A stretch of DNA of 9,804 bases from Candidatus Omnitrophota bacterium (GCA_016928375.1 JAFGKX010000062.1:1-9804), one strand, 5' to 3'. Counted from the first letter of the stretch, positions 1-7,478 are shown. Numbers and translations are program-made. The notes: a model not told the origin generated them from the letters alone.

Positions 1-34
1 GCTTTAAATGGAGGTATTATAGCACTATCAATAG

Positions 35-79
35 AGGACATTTCTAAATCGGTATAATAGGACATTATCATATCGGGAT
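35..79. repeat. 24-bp-period direct repeat, possible insertion-sequence subterminal repeats
   Basis: Two ungapped copies at 35-55 and 59-79 agree at 16 of 21 positions and share AGGACATT and ATCGG. On the minus strand they read as two ATGTCCT boxes, preceded by TGTCAT at 83-78. Terminal 5'-TG and repeated boxes inside the end are known for IS21-like and IS481-like elements. No transposase is visible because the window stops 34 bases further on. The rest of the gene-free stretch 1-95 shows only AT-rich sequence with TATAAT-like words lacking a matched -35 box, and no terminator hairpin. Confidence 0.4.
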
Positions 80-95
80 GACAGAAATTTTATAA

Positions 96-1529
96 TCAAC
101 ACGCGCCTTTTCCGGAAAAAACTACAAAAAAAGTCTTAAATAAAATATAAAAATCCAGGCCCAGGGTCCAGTGGTCTACATACTCCAAATCGTATTCCAT
201 CCATTTGTAAAAATCCACGCTGCTGCGCCCTTTTATCTGCCAAATGCATGTTAAGCCGGGGCGCATGCGAAGCCTCCTCCTTTGCCATCCTGCCAGCTTA
301 TCTGCCTCGTAATCCGGCAAAGGCCTGGGGCCTACCAGGCTCATATCGCCCTTTAATATATTATACATCTGAGGCAGTTCATCAAGGCTCATCCTTCTTA
401 AAACAAGGCCTATTTTCGTAACGCGCGGGTCTTTGGTTATTTTAAATACAGGGCCGCTCATTTCATTAAATCTTTCCAACTCCTGTTTGTGCTGTTCAGC
501 CTGCGAAACCATAGACCTGAATTTATATAAAGTAAATATTCGGCCGTTTAGGCCTGTTCTTTTCTGCGTGAATATGGCCGGGCCGCGGGTTTCCAGTTTG
601 ATAGCTGCGGTAATAAATAACAATAACGGAATACTTAGAATCAAAAGCGCCGAAGAAATCACAATGTCTATCAGCCTTTTTATGATCAGCTTAAGCCCAA
701 ATTTGGGGGATGACCTGAAAATAATAACCGGCATATCAAAAAACGTATCGATGTCCTGATGCGCTATTTTCATATGAAAAAAATCCGCGGCCAGCCACAC
801 CTCTACGCCGTGCTCTTCACACAGCAGCAACCCCTGCTCCATGTATTTTTCGTTATTTTTGTATCCTGTAAATAAAATATAATCCACGACTTTTTCTTTC
901 AGGATCTTTCCCAGCCCGTTCAGGCCGTGATATAATTCCAGGCCCGCCTGTTGATTTTCGGATTCTTGTGTATTGTTTTCAAGGCTTACAAGCCCTACGA
1001 TCTCCAGCCCATATTCCGGAACTTGGGTAATTTTTTTAATTATATCTTCAAAATCCTCCCGCCTGCCTACAAGCACAATATATTTTACGTTAAGTTTCTT
1101 CTGCCTGAAAAACTTTAAAAGTGCAATCTCCAGAAACTTTTTGGATGCAAGAAGAATACTGCCTATAATTCCAAAAGCGGCTAAAAATAACCTGCTTACC
1201 AGGTATATTTTAAAAATAAAAAATATAAATATCAGGCTTAAAACAGTAATCAGAAAGCTTCTTATTATAATCCAGCCTGTCAGATAGGCGGGTTTAAAAC
1301 GAAGCGGGCCATAAGCGCCGGATGCATATAAGGACACCATTATGAAAGGGCAGGCTATCAAGAGCACCCATGAGTATTGATTAAAAGTCAGAACTAATTG
1401 CTCTATTCCCAGATAATGGTACATGGATAATTCTCTGCTTATGATAGCAACAATAAAAGAAATAACTATCAATGCGATATCCAGCGCCATATCCAGCCTT
1501 ATAAAAAATTTTACTCTTTCTCTGAACAT
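96..1529 (-). CDS. polyprenyl glycosylphosphotransferase (WcaJ/WbaP-type initiating sugar transferase)
   Basis: A complete 477-residue initiating enzyme of polysaccharide assembly that moves a sugar-1-phosphate from a nucleotide sugar to undecaprenyl phosphate. Four N-terminal membrane helices (about 12-31, 52-70, 85-107, 110-128) precede a Rossmann-like cytoplasmic domain (about 148-270). The catalytic C-terminal domain opens with KRLIDI and a membrane re-entrant helix (284-306). It contains TQKRTGLNGR (321-330), LYKFRSM (334-340), SLDELPQ (381-387, the catalytic Asp383-Glu384 pair), GDMSLVGPRP (394-403) and RPGLTCIWQIKGR (423-435). The C-terminal signature LEYVDHWTLGLDF is intact. The sugar (glucose, galactose or an N-acetyl sugar) cannot be told. 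A strong ribosome-binding site supports this start. It is the last gene before non-coding DNA, and its stop is followed by a possible mobile-element end. Confidence 0.95.
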   Translation of the reverse strand: MFRERVKFFIRLDMALDIALIVISFIVAIISRELSMYHYLGIEQLVLTFNQYSWVLLIACPFIMVSLYASGAYGPLRFKPAYLTGWIIIRSFLITVLSLIFIFFIFKIYLVSRLFLAAFGIIGSILLASKKFLEIALLKFFRQKKLNVKYIVLVGRREDFEDIIKKITQVPEYGLEIVGLVSLENNTQESENQQAGLELYHGLNGLGKILKEKVVDYILFTGYKNNEKYMEQGLLLCEEHGVEVWLAADFFHMKIAHQDIDTFFDMPVIIFRSSPKFGLKLIIKRLIDIVISSALLILSIPLLLFITAAIKLETRGPAIFTQKRTGLNGRIFTLYKFRSMVSQAEQHKQELERFNEMSGPVFKITKDPRVTKIGLVLRRMSLDELPQMYNILKGDMSLVGPRPLPDYEADKLAGWQRRRLRMRPGLTCIWQIKGRSSVDFYKWMEYDLEYVDHWTLGLDFYILFKTFFVVFSGKGAC

Positions 1530-1535
1530 ATCGAT

Positions 1536-1543
1536 ATCACCTT
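1536..1543 (-). promoter_or_regulatory. ribosome-binding site of the phosphotransferase gene
   Basis: AAGGTGAT on the minus strand in the 22-bp gap, with its GGTG core 8 bp from the ATG at 1529. It supports that start and suggests more independent initiation than at the preceding ATGA junctions. Confidence 0.8.
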
Positions 1544-1551
1544 TTTTATTA

Positions 1552-2715
1552 TTATAATAGGCGTTCTGTGCTTTTTACAAGGTTTTTTATATCAAAAAGC
1601 CTCCGGGCCTTTTCTGCCGCGTTTTTGCCTATTACTGCCATAGCCTGCGTATTATCTATCAATCTGATTATTGCCGAGGCTAAATCTTCCGGGCTATCCG
1701 GCTTTATTATTACTCCGTCTATGCCATTATTTATAATTTCATTCACCGCGCCCATGGCAGTTGATATAACCGGTTTTGCGCAGGCCATTGCCTCTATTAT
1801 ATCCCTGCCGAACGGCTCAGGCCTGTTTGAGCAATGCGTTATAATATCCGACGCAGCGTATATCCGCTCAACGTCGTTTTTAAAACCCAGAAACAAAACC
1901 TTATTTTTTAATTTAAGGCTGCCGGTTATTTTTTTTAATTTTTCTTCATAGGCATCAAATCCAAAAAGCGCGCCGCCGACAATTAAAAAAGAAACATCAT
2001 CCCTTTTACCACATATAATACCTGCGGCATTTATAAAAACCTCCTGCCCTTTCCACGGTTCAAGCCTTCCTACAATAGAGACTATTTTTTTTCCGGAAAG
2101 GCCCAGCTGCTCTTTTAAGCCGTTGTTTACGCCCGGGTTAAATTTTTTTATATCGATACCGTTATATATAACCACTGCCTTTGTCGCGGCGCCGCCTGAT
2201 TTTATAAAATATTGCCTTGCGATGTCAGAGACGCAGACGATTTGATCCGCCATATGCGTAAGCATAATAACCAGCTTTATTATCCATGTTGGATAAAATT
2301 CTTTTGTCAGGCAATCGTGGAGCTGCCACACTATTCTGCGTTTTGTATTTTTGGCTGCGATAGCCGCATATAACGCGCTTTTTATGGAATTTATATAAAC
2401 AACGTCTATATTTTTTTCAATAATGATACCCTTGAATCTTTTTGTCAGAACCGGCAGGCAGGCGGTTGATTTTATGAAAGCGCTTATTTTATTGGATGAG
2501 CCTGGGTCCCTGTTTAATTTTCTTAAAAAACCCGGTAGTTTCAAAATTATTACATCTACGCCGATTTTTTCAAATTCATATTCCAGGGGGCCTTTGTCCC
2601 CAAGGCACACCAAGGGGTTAAAATTATTCTTATCGAGATTTTTTACAATCTCTAATAAAGATATTTCCCCTCCGCCCAATTCGGCGTGATGGCCGGTAAA
2701 TAATATATTTTTCAT
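1552..2715 (-). CDS. GT4 family glycosyltransferase
   Basis: A complete 387-residue GT-B enzyme. The N-terminus has the glycine-rich acceptor loop HHAELGGGEISL (9-20), usual for GT4 proteins, and the pattern CLGDKGPLEYEFEKIGVDV (37-55). The linker strand is VVIYNGIDIKKFNP (181-194). The C-terminal donor domain shows IVGRLEPWKGQEV (214-226) and the EX7E signature EPFGRDIIEAMACAKPVI (300-317), with Glu300 and Glu308. It should transfer a sugar from a nucleotide donor to the lipid-linked repeat unit in the cytoplasm; the specific sugar is not readable. Its start is an ATGA overlap with the membrane protein upstream and has no clear ribosome-binding site of its own, so it depends on coupling. It stops 22 bp before the phosphotransferase gene. 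Confidence 0.92.
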   Translation of the reverse strand: MKNILFTGHHAELGGGEISLLEIVKNLDKNNFNPLVCLGDKGPLEYEFEKIGVDVIILKLPGFLRKLNRDPGSSNKISAFIKSTACLPVLTKRFKGIIIEKNIDVVYINSIKSALYAAIAAKNTKRRIVWQLHDCLTKEFYPTWIIKLVIMLTHMADQIVCVSDIARQYFIKSGGAATKAVVIYNGIDIKKFNPGVNNGLKEQLGLSGKKIVSIVGRLEPWKGQEVFINAAGIICGKRDDVSFLIVGGALFGFDAYEEKLKKITGSLKLKNKVLFLGFKNDVERIYAASDIITHCSNRPEPFGRDIIEAMACAKPVISTAMGAVNEIINNGIDGVIIKPDSPEDLASAIIRLIDNTQAMAVIGKNAAEKARRLFDIKNLVKSTERLL

Positions 2716-4136
2716 ACGATTTTATAAATCTTTACGCTCAAAAATCCGCTCTTTTCGTATATTAATTTATGCGGCAGGGCGCGCAGTATTTTTTCCGCTC
2801 TTTTAGTTGCGAGCGCAGCATTTTCGGGTTTATCTTTTCTCTCGAAAATAAAAATATACCTATCCTGCGTTTTTGCATATTCGGCGGCGCGGGCACTGAA
2901 TATATCTATATACTGCCTCGCTCCCCATGCTTTTTGAATAAACTTATTCGCCTCATTATCGCAAATAATATAACTTTTATCCGCGGTGTTATTAACCAAG
3001 GCAACTCTGACCTCGTTGTTTTCACTGAGGTATTCCTGGTGTACATGGCTTGTATATATGCTGCCGGTAAAAACAGCCGCTATCAATATAAATACAAATA
3101 TCTTAAAACTCTTCCTTTTCAGCAGCCCGGATATGGCAACTGTATAGCATAACAGGAAAAACGGTATAATGGGTAATATCAGGCGCTGAGACATTATAAG
3201 GTATTGTATAGCATTCTTTACGCCTGGACAATGCACAATGCCTACACCCTGATGAAAATAATGAAGGCTTATAAGCACCAAAAATACAGGCGCTGTTAGG
3301 GCCGCGGATGTTTTTCCGGGATTATTTTTTCCCGGTAAAAACAATGTTATCAGCATAAACGGATATATAAAAAGAAGTGACATAAGATAAATTGTTATGT
3401 TTTTACCGATATGCGCCATGGCAAATTTCATGCCTGCCGAAAAATAAGGGCTGGCAGTTATTGCGCCGTAATAATTGTAATTATACCATGCTATAAAAAT
3501 AAAAAATGGGGCCATCCCATATAAAAGATTTAATACTTTTAAATTTTTATCCTTTATGGAAAAATACAAAGAAGCGGCGAGCAGTATTCCCGCGATGATT
3601 ACATTCGTATATTTTATCAGGCATAAATATCCTAAAAGTATGCCCGCGATAAACAGGCTCTTTTTGCTGTTTTTAAGATAAAAATAAAAAGCTATTGTAA
3701 TAAATGACGCGCATGCCATATCGGGCATTAGGGTCCTCGCGTATATAAGAAAACCCGGATAAAAAAGGTATAACAAGGCCAAGTATGGGCTTATATTATA
3801 TTTTTTAAGCAGCTTATAGAAAAACATATAGGCCAGAATATGCAGCAGAGGGTTCAGTAAAAAAAGGGATTTCCAGCCTATGAAAGTAAACGGCAAAAGC
3901 AAAAGCGGCATTCCTATAGGGTACTGATTGACGTAACCTTTTACCATTTTTAAGATAAAATGCGCCTGGGCGGGGTTTTCATAGATAATTTTTCCGCTTT
4001 TAAGATTATAGGCAAAATCAAAATAGCTCGCCTCGTCCATTACGGTATACATAGGCGGATAAAAATAAACGTACAGCGATATAAAAATAACTGCGAAAGC
4101 GATTATAAATATTGTTTGTTTTTTAGACAACTTCAT
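2712..4136 (-). CDS. multi-pass membrane glycosyltransferase of GT-C / GT39 (ArnT/PMT-like) type
   Basis: A 474-residue integral membrane protein. About 11-12 hydrophobic segments are visible (roughly 8-26, 76-94, 95-110, 115-130, 143-156, 162-178, 179-193, 203-222, 246-268, 280-296, 316-339, 345-363), then a soluble tail of about 110 residues. The first outer loop has YTVMDEASYF (30-39); the Asp-Glu pair is the usual GT-C catalytic or metal site. YPIGMPLLLLP (72-82) and RTLMPDM (134-140) are typical of GT39/GT83-like proteins. Such enzymes take a sugar from a polyprenyl phosphate on the outer face, matching the DPM1-like gene just upstream. I place the start at 4136, not at the in-frame ATG at 4187: it gives an ATGA overlap, follows GGGA at good distance, and begins directly before the first membrane helix. 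Acceptor unknown. Confidence 0.82.
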   Translation of the reverse strand: MKLSKKQTIFIIAFAVIFISLYVYFYPPMYTVMDEASYFDFAYNLKSGKIIYENPAQAHFILKMVKGYVNQYPIGMPLLLLPFTFIGWKSLFLLNPLLHILAYMFFYKLLKKYNISPYLALLYLFYPGFLIYARTLMPDMACASFITIAFYFYLKNSKKSLFIAGILLGYLCLIKYTNVIIAGILLAASLYFSIKDKNLKVLNLLYGMAPFFIFIAWYNYNYYGAITASPYFSAGMKFAMAHIGKNITIYLMSLLFIYPFMLITLFLPGKNNPGKTSAALTAPVFLVLISLHYFHQGVGIVHCPGVKNAIQYLIMSQRLILPIIPFFLLCYTVAISGLLKRKSFKIFVFILIAAVFTGSIYTSHVHQEYLSENNEVRVALVNNTADKSYIICDNEANKFIQKAWGARQYIDIFSARAAEYAKTQDRYIFIFERKDKPENAALATKRAEKILRALPHKLIYEKSGFLSVKIYKIV

Positions 4137-4852
4137 TTTTTTATTCCCAATTTTAAAAAAACCAACGGGCGCAGGATATCCCACCATCCTATAATAGGCT
4201 TCATTTTTGTATAGCCTGATTTATCTGAAGGATAAATTTTCGAAACAGGCGCCTCTTTTACTTTATACCCCAACTCTATCGCTTTGTACAGTATATAAGG
4301 CTCAAGGGCGTAATGATCAAGCCAGCCCTGGTCAAGGTTTATCCTTTTGTCTTTAAAAATAGAAAGCCTGATTGCGCGAAAACCATTTGTGCTGTCTGTA
4401 ATTTTTTTCCCCGTAAAAACGGATAAAATTACAGGGTGCATAAACTGTGTGGATATGCGCCTATGCAGCGGCATATTGCCGCATTCTGCGCCCGGCAAAT
4501 AGCGCGAACCCTGAACCACATCAAACCCTTCGTTTCTGATAGGGTTTATGAGCAGGGGGATTTGCTTTGGCCTGTCCTTGTTGTTACCGGCCATTATAAC
4601 CAAAATATCATAATTATTTTCTATGGCATAAGATATAACGGTCCTTATGGCAGCGCCCGCGCCGCGGCGGTGTTTATGGCTTAAGACGCGGATTCCTTCT
4701 CTTTGAGCTATCTGTTTTAAATTATCCGTTGAACCGTCATCCATAATTATAAAATCTATATTATCGCTGATGCCGGAATTTTTAAAACGCGCAATAACAT
4801 CCTGTATTCTTTTTTCTTCATTAAATACTATCGAGGCGGTTAATATTTTCAT
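4133..4852 (-). CDS. DPM1-like GT2 glycosyltransferase (probable polyprenyl-phosphate sugar synthase)
   Basis: A 239-residue GT2 protein of the dolichol-phosphate mannosyltransferase type. It shows SIVFNEEKRI (7-16), FIIMDDGSTDN (34-44), HRRGAGAAIR (61-70), VQGSRY (113-118) and DSTNGFRAIRLSIF (153-166), all in DPM1 order. The place where DPM1 proteins carry DADLQHPP reads MAGNNKDRP (87-95), so the first aspartate of the metal motif is replaced and only Asp93 remains. This variant probably marks a subfamily rather than a dead enzyme. It has no C-terminal membrane helices. It follows the acetyltransferase by 5 bp and ends in an ATGA overlap with a GT-C type membrane protein. I infer that it loads a sugar onto undecaprenyl phosphate for that partner, though direct glycosyl transfer is also possible. 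Confidence 0.85.
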   Translation of the reverse strand: MKILTASIVFNEEKRIQDVIARFKNSGISDNIDFIIMDDGSTDNLKQIAQREGIRVLSHKHRRGAGAAIRTVISYAIENNYDILVIMAGNNKDRPKQIPLLINPIRNEGFDVVQGSRYLPGAECGNMPLHRRISTQFMHPVILSVFTGKKITDSTNGFRAIRLSIFKDKRINLDQGWLDHYALEPYILYKAIELGYKVKEAPVSKIYPSDKSGYTKMKPIIGWWDILRPLVFLKLGIKK

Positions 4853-4857
4853 AAATT

Positions 4858-5382
4858 TTATGCGTATATATCGATAATGTCTTTGTATATCTTGGCGTAT
4901 TTTTTATCTCTTATGTCAGCTATTTTTTTCGCCGGGTTTCCCGCCACAACGGAAAAAGCATTTGTGTCTTTGGTCAGGCAGCTTCCCGCGCCTATTATTG
5001 TAGCTTCGGCTATTTTTATTCCGGGGCATATAATAGCCCCAGCTCCTATAGAAACATTGTCGCCAACTTTGGTTTCTTCGCATTTCCAACTGCTGGATAT
5101 GGCCTTGACAGCAGTTGGATATTTGTCATTGGTAAATACGACATGCGGGCCTATAAAAACATAATTGCCTATAATGATATTTTCCGGTATAAATACGAAT
5201 GCCTGTATCCTGCAGTTTTCGCCGATTTTCGCGTTCTTTTTTATTTCGCAATAACTTCCTATCTGGGTGTTATTTCCGATTTTGCAGCCATAAATATTAC
5301 AATAGTGCCATATCTTTACGTTTTTTCCGATATCGGCGTTTGTTATGATAGATTTTTCCGATATAAAAGAATTATCCGCCAT
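4858..5382 (-). CDS. left-handed beta-helix sugar N-acetyltransferase (WlbB/WbpD-like)
   Basis: A complete 174-residue hexapeptide-repeat protein. Imperfect [LIV]Gxxxx turns run from about residue 16 to 138 (IGKNVK, IGNNTQ, IGSYCE, IGENCR, IGNYVF, VGDNVS, IGAGAI), building a trimeric left-handed beta-helix. The insertion FIGPHVVFTNDKYP (76-89) closely resembles WlbB/WbpD, acetyl-CoA-dependent enzymes that acetylate the 3-amino group of UDP-2-acetamido-3-amino-glucuronate. The end VVAGNPAKKI (145-154) is standard for this acyltransferase class. The adjacent WlbA-like dehydrogenase supports the assignment. Homologues act on dTDP-3-amino-sugars as well (QdtC/FdtC type), but no ketoisomerase is seen here. 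The start is well fixed by a near-perfect Shine-Dalgarno 5 bp upstream. Confidence 0.9.
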   Translation of the reverse strand: MADNSFISEKSIITNADIGKNVKIWHYCNIYGCKIGNNTQIGSYCEIKKNAKIGENCRIQAFVFIPENIIIGNYVFIGPHVVFTNDKYPTAVKAISSSWKCEETKVGDNVSIGAGAIICPGIKIAEATIIGAGSCLTKDTNAFSVVAGNPAKKIADIRDKKYAKIYKDIIDIYA

Positions 5383-5387
5383 AAAAG

Positions 5388-5394
5388 CCTCCTT
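5388..5394 (-). promoter_or_regulatory. ribosome-binding site of the acetyltransferase gene
   Basis: AAGGAGG on the minus strand, 5 bp from the ATG at 5382 and just after the stop of the dehydrogenase gene. It is the best Shine-Dalgarno in the window and fixes this start. Confidence 0.85.
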
Positions 5395-5397
5395 GGC

Positions 5398-6417
5398 TTA
5401 ATAATTTATTTTAACTGGCGCGCCTTTTTTCATAATAGATTCCTGCGCAGCCTTCAATACCTTTGTGACATTCAAGGCAAATTTACCGCCTGCTAAGGCA
5501 GGCTGTTTTTTCTCCGCGATGCAGCTTAAGAAATACAGGTTCTGCTGTTTAAGCGGCTCCCGGGGCTTGATTTTCGGGATAATCACTTTCCCTTCTTTCG
5601 CGAGAAGCTGAAATTCCCTGAATGTCCCGTAATACCTGCTTGTTTTTTCCACGTGTTTATTGTAAAGGCTTATTGGTTTTTTATGCTCAAGGTCATTCCA
5701 CACCAGCATTTTCTTATTGCCTATTATTGTTATATCTCTGGTCTTTTTTGGGTCCAGCCAGCTTACGTGGATATTCGCAATAACATTACGCGGATATTCA
5801 AGCGTTACAAATGCCATATCTTGACGATGCTTAGACAAATAACTTGCTCCATATGCAGACACCAACCTTGGCATGGAATTTAAAAGATAATTAAAAATAG
5901 AAATATCATGCGGGGCCAGGTCCCATAACGCGTTTATGTCATAACGAAACGGGCCCAGGTTAGTTCTTTCCGAATGCATATATTCCACCTTGCCAAGCCT
6001 GCCGCCTTCTAAATATTCTTTTATTTTGTTTATTCCTTTATTAAATAAAAAAACATAACCCGTCATTAAGACAAGTTTATTTTTTCGCGCTTGTTTATTC
6101 AGGCGCACGCATTCTTCTGTTTTTAAAGCAAGCGGTTTTTCGCATAAAACATGCTTACCTTTTAAAAGCGCCTGCATCGCGATTTTATAATGCATAATCG
6201 TCGGCGTGGCTATGCAGACCGCGTCGATTTTGGGATTATTCAAGATGTCACGATAATCCTGCGTAACAAGTGCTCTTGGATATGTGTTTTTTATTACCCT
6301 TAACCTGTCAGCGTTCAAATCGCATATCATCAGAACGCGAGAACTTTTAAGGCGTGAAAATACCCTTACATGGTTAGCGCCCCATTCTCCGCTGCCGATG
6401 ATTCCGATGTTTATCAT
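5398..6417 (-). CDS. Gfo/Idh/MocA-family NAD-dependent sugar dehydrogenase (WlbA-like)
   Basis: A 339-residue oxidoreductase. The N-terminal Rossmann domain has the dinucleotide motif GIIGSGEWG (5-13) and a following acidic strand end MICDLNADR (30-38). AVCIATPTIMH (66-76) and the family hallmark CEKP (92-95, Lys94 catalytic) come next. The C-terminal alpha/beta domain has WDLAPHDISIF (165-175), with the conserved His170 near the substrate. Known relatives include WlbA/WbpB, which oxidise C3 of UDP-N-acetylglucosaminuronic acid. The following gene encodes a WlbB/WbpD-like acetyltransferase, which favours a sugar-nucleotide role over sugar catabolism. The exact substrate is inferred. It is preceded by a good ribosome-binding site inside the upstream gene and joined to it by TAATG. 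Other Gfo/Idh family sugar dehydrogenases remain possible. Confidence 0.87.
   Translation of the reverse strand: MINIGIIGSGEWGANHVRVFSRLKSSRVLMICDLNADRLRVIKNTYPRALVTQDYRDILNNPKIDAVCIATPTIMHYKIAMQALLKGKHVLCEKPLALKTEECVRLNKQARKNKLVLMTGYVFLFNKGINKIKEYLEGGRLGKVEYMHSERTNLGPFRYDINALWDLAPHDISIFNYLLNSMPRLVSAYGASYLSKHRQDMAFVTLEYPRNVIANIHVSWLDPKKTRDITIIGNKKMLVWNDLEHKKPISLYNKHVEKTSRYYGTFREFQLLAKEGKVIIPKIKPREPLKQQNLYFLSCIAEKKQPALAGGKFALNVTKVLKAAQESIMKKGAPVKINY
5488..5511 (+). other. GC hairpin plus T-run inside the dehydrogenase gene, terminator-like on the plus strand
   Basis: GCCTGC (5488-5493), a TAAG loop and GCAGGC (5498-5503) form a perfect 6-bp stem, followed by TGTTTTTT. In the plus direction this has intrinsic-terminator form. 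It lies wholly inside the coding region of the dehydrogenase (codons for KKQPALAGG), so it could stop antisense transcripts, be a copy of a dispersed palindrome, or be chance. Confidence 0.3.
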
Positions 6418-7478
6418 TAAGCACCCCTTTGGTCTTCTTTGTAAAGCTCCTCATATACTTTATATGTGCTTTCCGCGCATTTTTTCCAGGTATATTTCGC
6501 TGCCGCGGAAAGCCCGTTTTGAATCAGTTTTTCTCTTGCAGATTGGTCATTAAAACAATTTTCTATTGCGGCAATAAGCGCTTCTTTATTCTTCGGGTCA
6601 AAGAATACGGCTGAATCTTTGGCTATTTCTTTAAACGGCGGTATATCGGAACAGGCAACCGGCAGCCCGCAGCTTAAGGCCTCAATAATAGGCAGGCCAA
6701 ACCCTTCGCAAAACGAAGGATACGCCAGGCTGCCTGCGCAGTTATATATCTCGACTATTTTTCTGGTATCCGCAAGGTCTATGAACGGAAAGTGCCTAAT
6801 TTGTCCGGCTAAATTATTATTTTTGATATAGCTTGCCTGTTTTTTGTTAAAAGGCCCTATTTTTACAAACTGCCAGTCTTTTTTCTCGGGTAAAATTTCC
6901 AGTATAAGCTCAATATTTTTTCTGTGATAAGAACTGCCTATATGCAGAATGGATTTCTCGCTGATATTATATTTTCTCCTTAGCGCCTCTTTATTTTCAA
7001 GGGGCCTGAAATCGCTGCTTATTCCGTAAGGTATTACGGTTATTTTATTTTTCTGCCCTTTTCCAAAAATTTTGATAACTGTTTGTTTGGTAAATTCCGA
7101 AGCTGTAATAATCCTTTTTGCGCTTGGCAGTAATTTTACATTATGCCAATAGCGCATCCTGCCTATTGCGGAAACACCCCGCGGATAAATTATTGGTATG
7201 AGGTCATGGCATGTAACAACGGTTTTAGCCGCATCAAGGCCTTTTAAAAGCCCGCAGTAGCTGTGATCTGCAATGTGGTTTACATCGCCTTGATTTTTTG
7301 ACGCTGTTTTAGGATATATGATTTCTTTGCTTATATAATGTTTAAAAACCGGGAAATTTTCACCGCGTATCGCGAAACCTTCAACATTGGGCGGCATGTT
7401 CCCTAATAGTTCTTTTGCGTAAATATGCATGCTGGGATTATTCTCGCATTCCAGGTTCTTAAATATTTTTATCTTCAT
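6417..7478 (-). CDS. GT4 family glycosyltransferase
   Basis: A complete 353-residue GT-B fold enzyme. The N-terminal acceptor domain carries TVVTCHDLIPIIYP (86-99) and IITASEFTKQTV (123-134), both common in mannosyltransferase-like GT4 proteins. The C-terminal nucleotide-sugar domain shows HIGSSYHRKN (179-188) and the EX7E-type signature CEGFGLPIIEALSCGLPV (257-274), with Glu258 and Glu266 in the expected places. It most likely adds a hexose from a GDP- or UDP-sugar to the growing lipid-linked oligosaccharide on the inner face of the membrane; the sugar is not determinable. The start lies inside the end of the upstream GT2 gene, and the stop shares one base with the next start (TAATG). I see no TM segment or signal peptide. 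Confidence 0.9.
   Translation of the reverse strand: MKIKIFKNLECENNPSMHIYAKELLGNMPPNVEGFAIRGENFPVFKHYISKEIIYPKTASKNQGDVNHIADHSYCGLLKGLDAAKTVVTCHDLIPIIYPRGVSAIGRMRYWHNVKLLPSAKRIITASEFTKQTVIKIFGKGQKNKITVIPYGISSDFRPLENKEALRRKYNISEKSILHIGSSYHRKNIELILEILPEKKDWQFVKIGPFNKKQASYIKNNNLAGQIRHFPFIDLADTRKIVEIYNCAGSLAYPSFCEGFGLPIIEALSCGLPVACSDIPPFKEIAKDSAVFFDPKNKEALIAAIENCFNDQSAREKLIQNGLSAAAKYTWKKCAESTYKVYEELYKEDQRGA
6424..6429 (-). promoter_or_regulatory. ribosome-binding site of the dehydrogenase gene
   Basis: AAGGGG on the minus strand, 6 bp before the ATG at 6417. It lies within the final codons of the upstream GT4 gene, so the TAATG junction has both its own initiation signal and coupling. Confidence 0.75.

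Noticed and set aside
53..58. TATAAT as a plus-strand promoter -10 box
   Set aside because: No acceptable -35 box lies 16-18 bp upstream and no plus-strand gene follows; it falls within the AT-rich repeat region.
433..759. Plus-strand reading frame of 108 codons, and the other plus-strand frames of 61-127 codons across the window
   Set aside because: All are opposite well-supported minus-strand genes, lack recognisable domains and have no consistent ribosome-binding sites; they are shadows of real coding sequence.
980..995. Short palindrome GGCTTACAAGCC
   Set aside because: Short, inside the phosphotransferase gene, not followed by a T-run, and expected by chance in this length of sequence.
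3310..3342. Inverted repeat GTTTTTCCGGG ... CCCGGTAAAAAC as a terminator or regulatory hairpin
   Set aside because: It sits in the middle of the GT-C gene and arises from two similar coding stretches (LPGKN and NPGKT). The loop is a T-run and nothing follows that fits termination.
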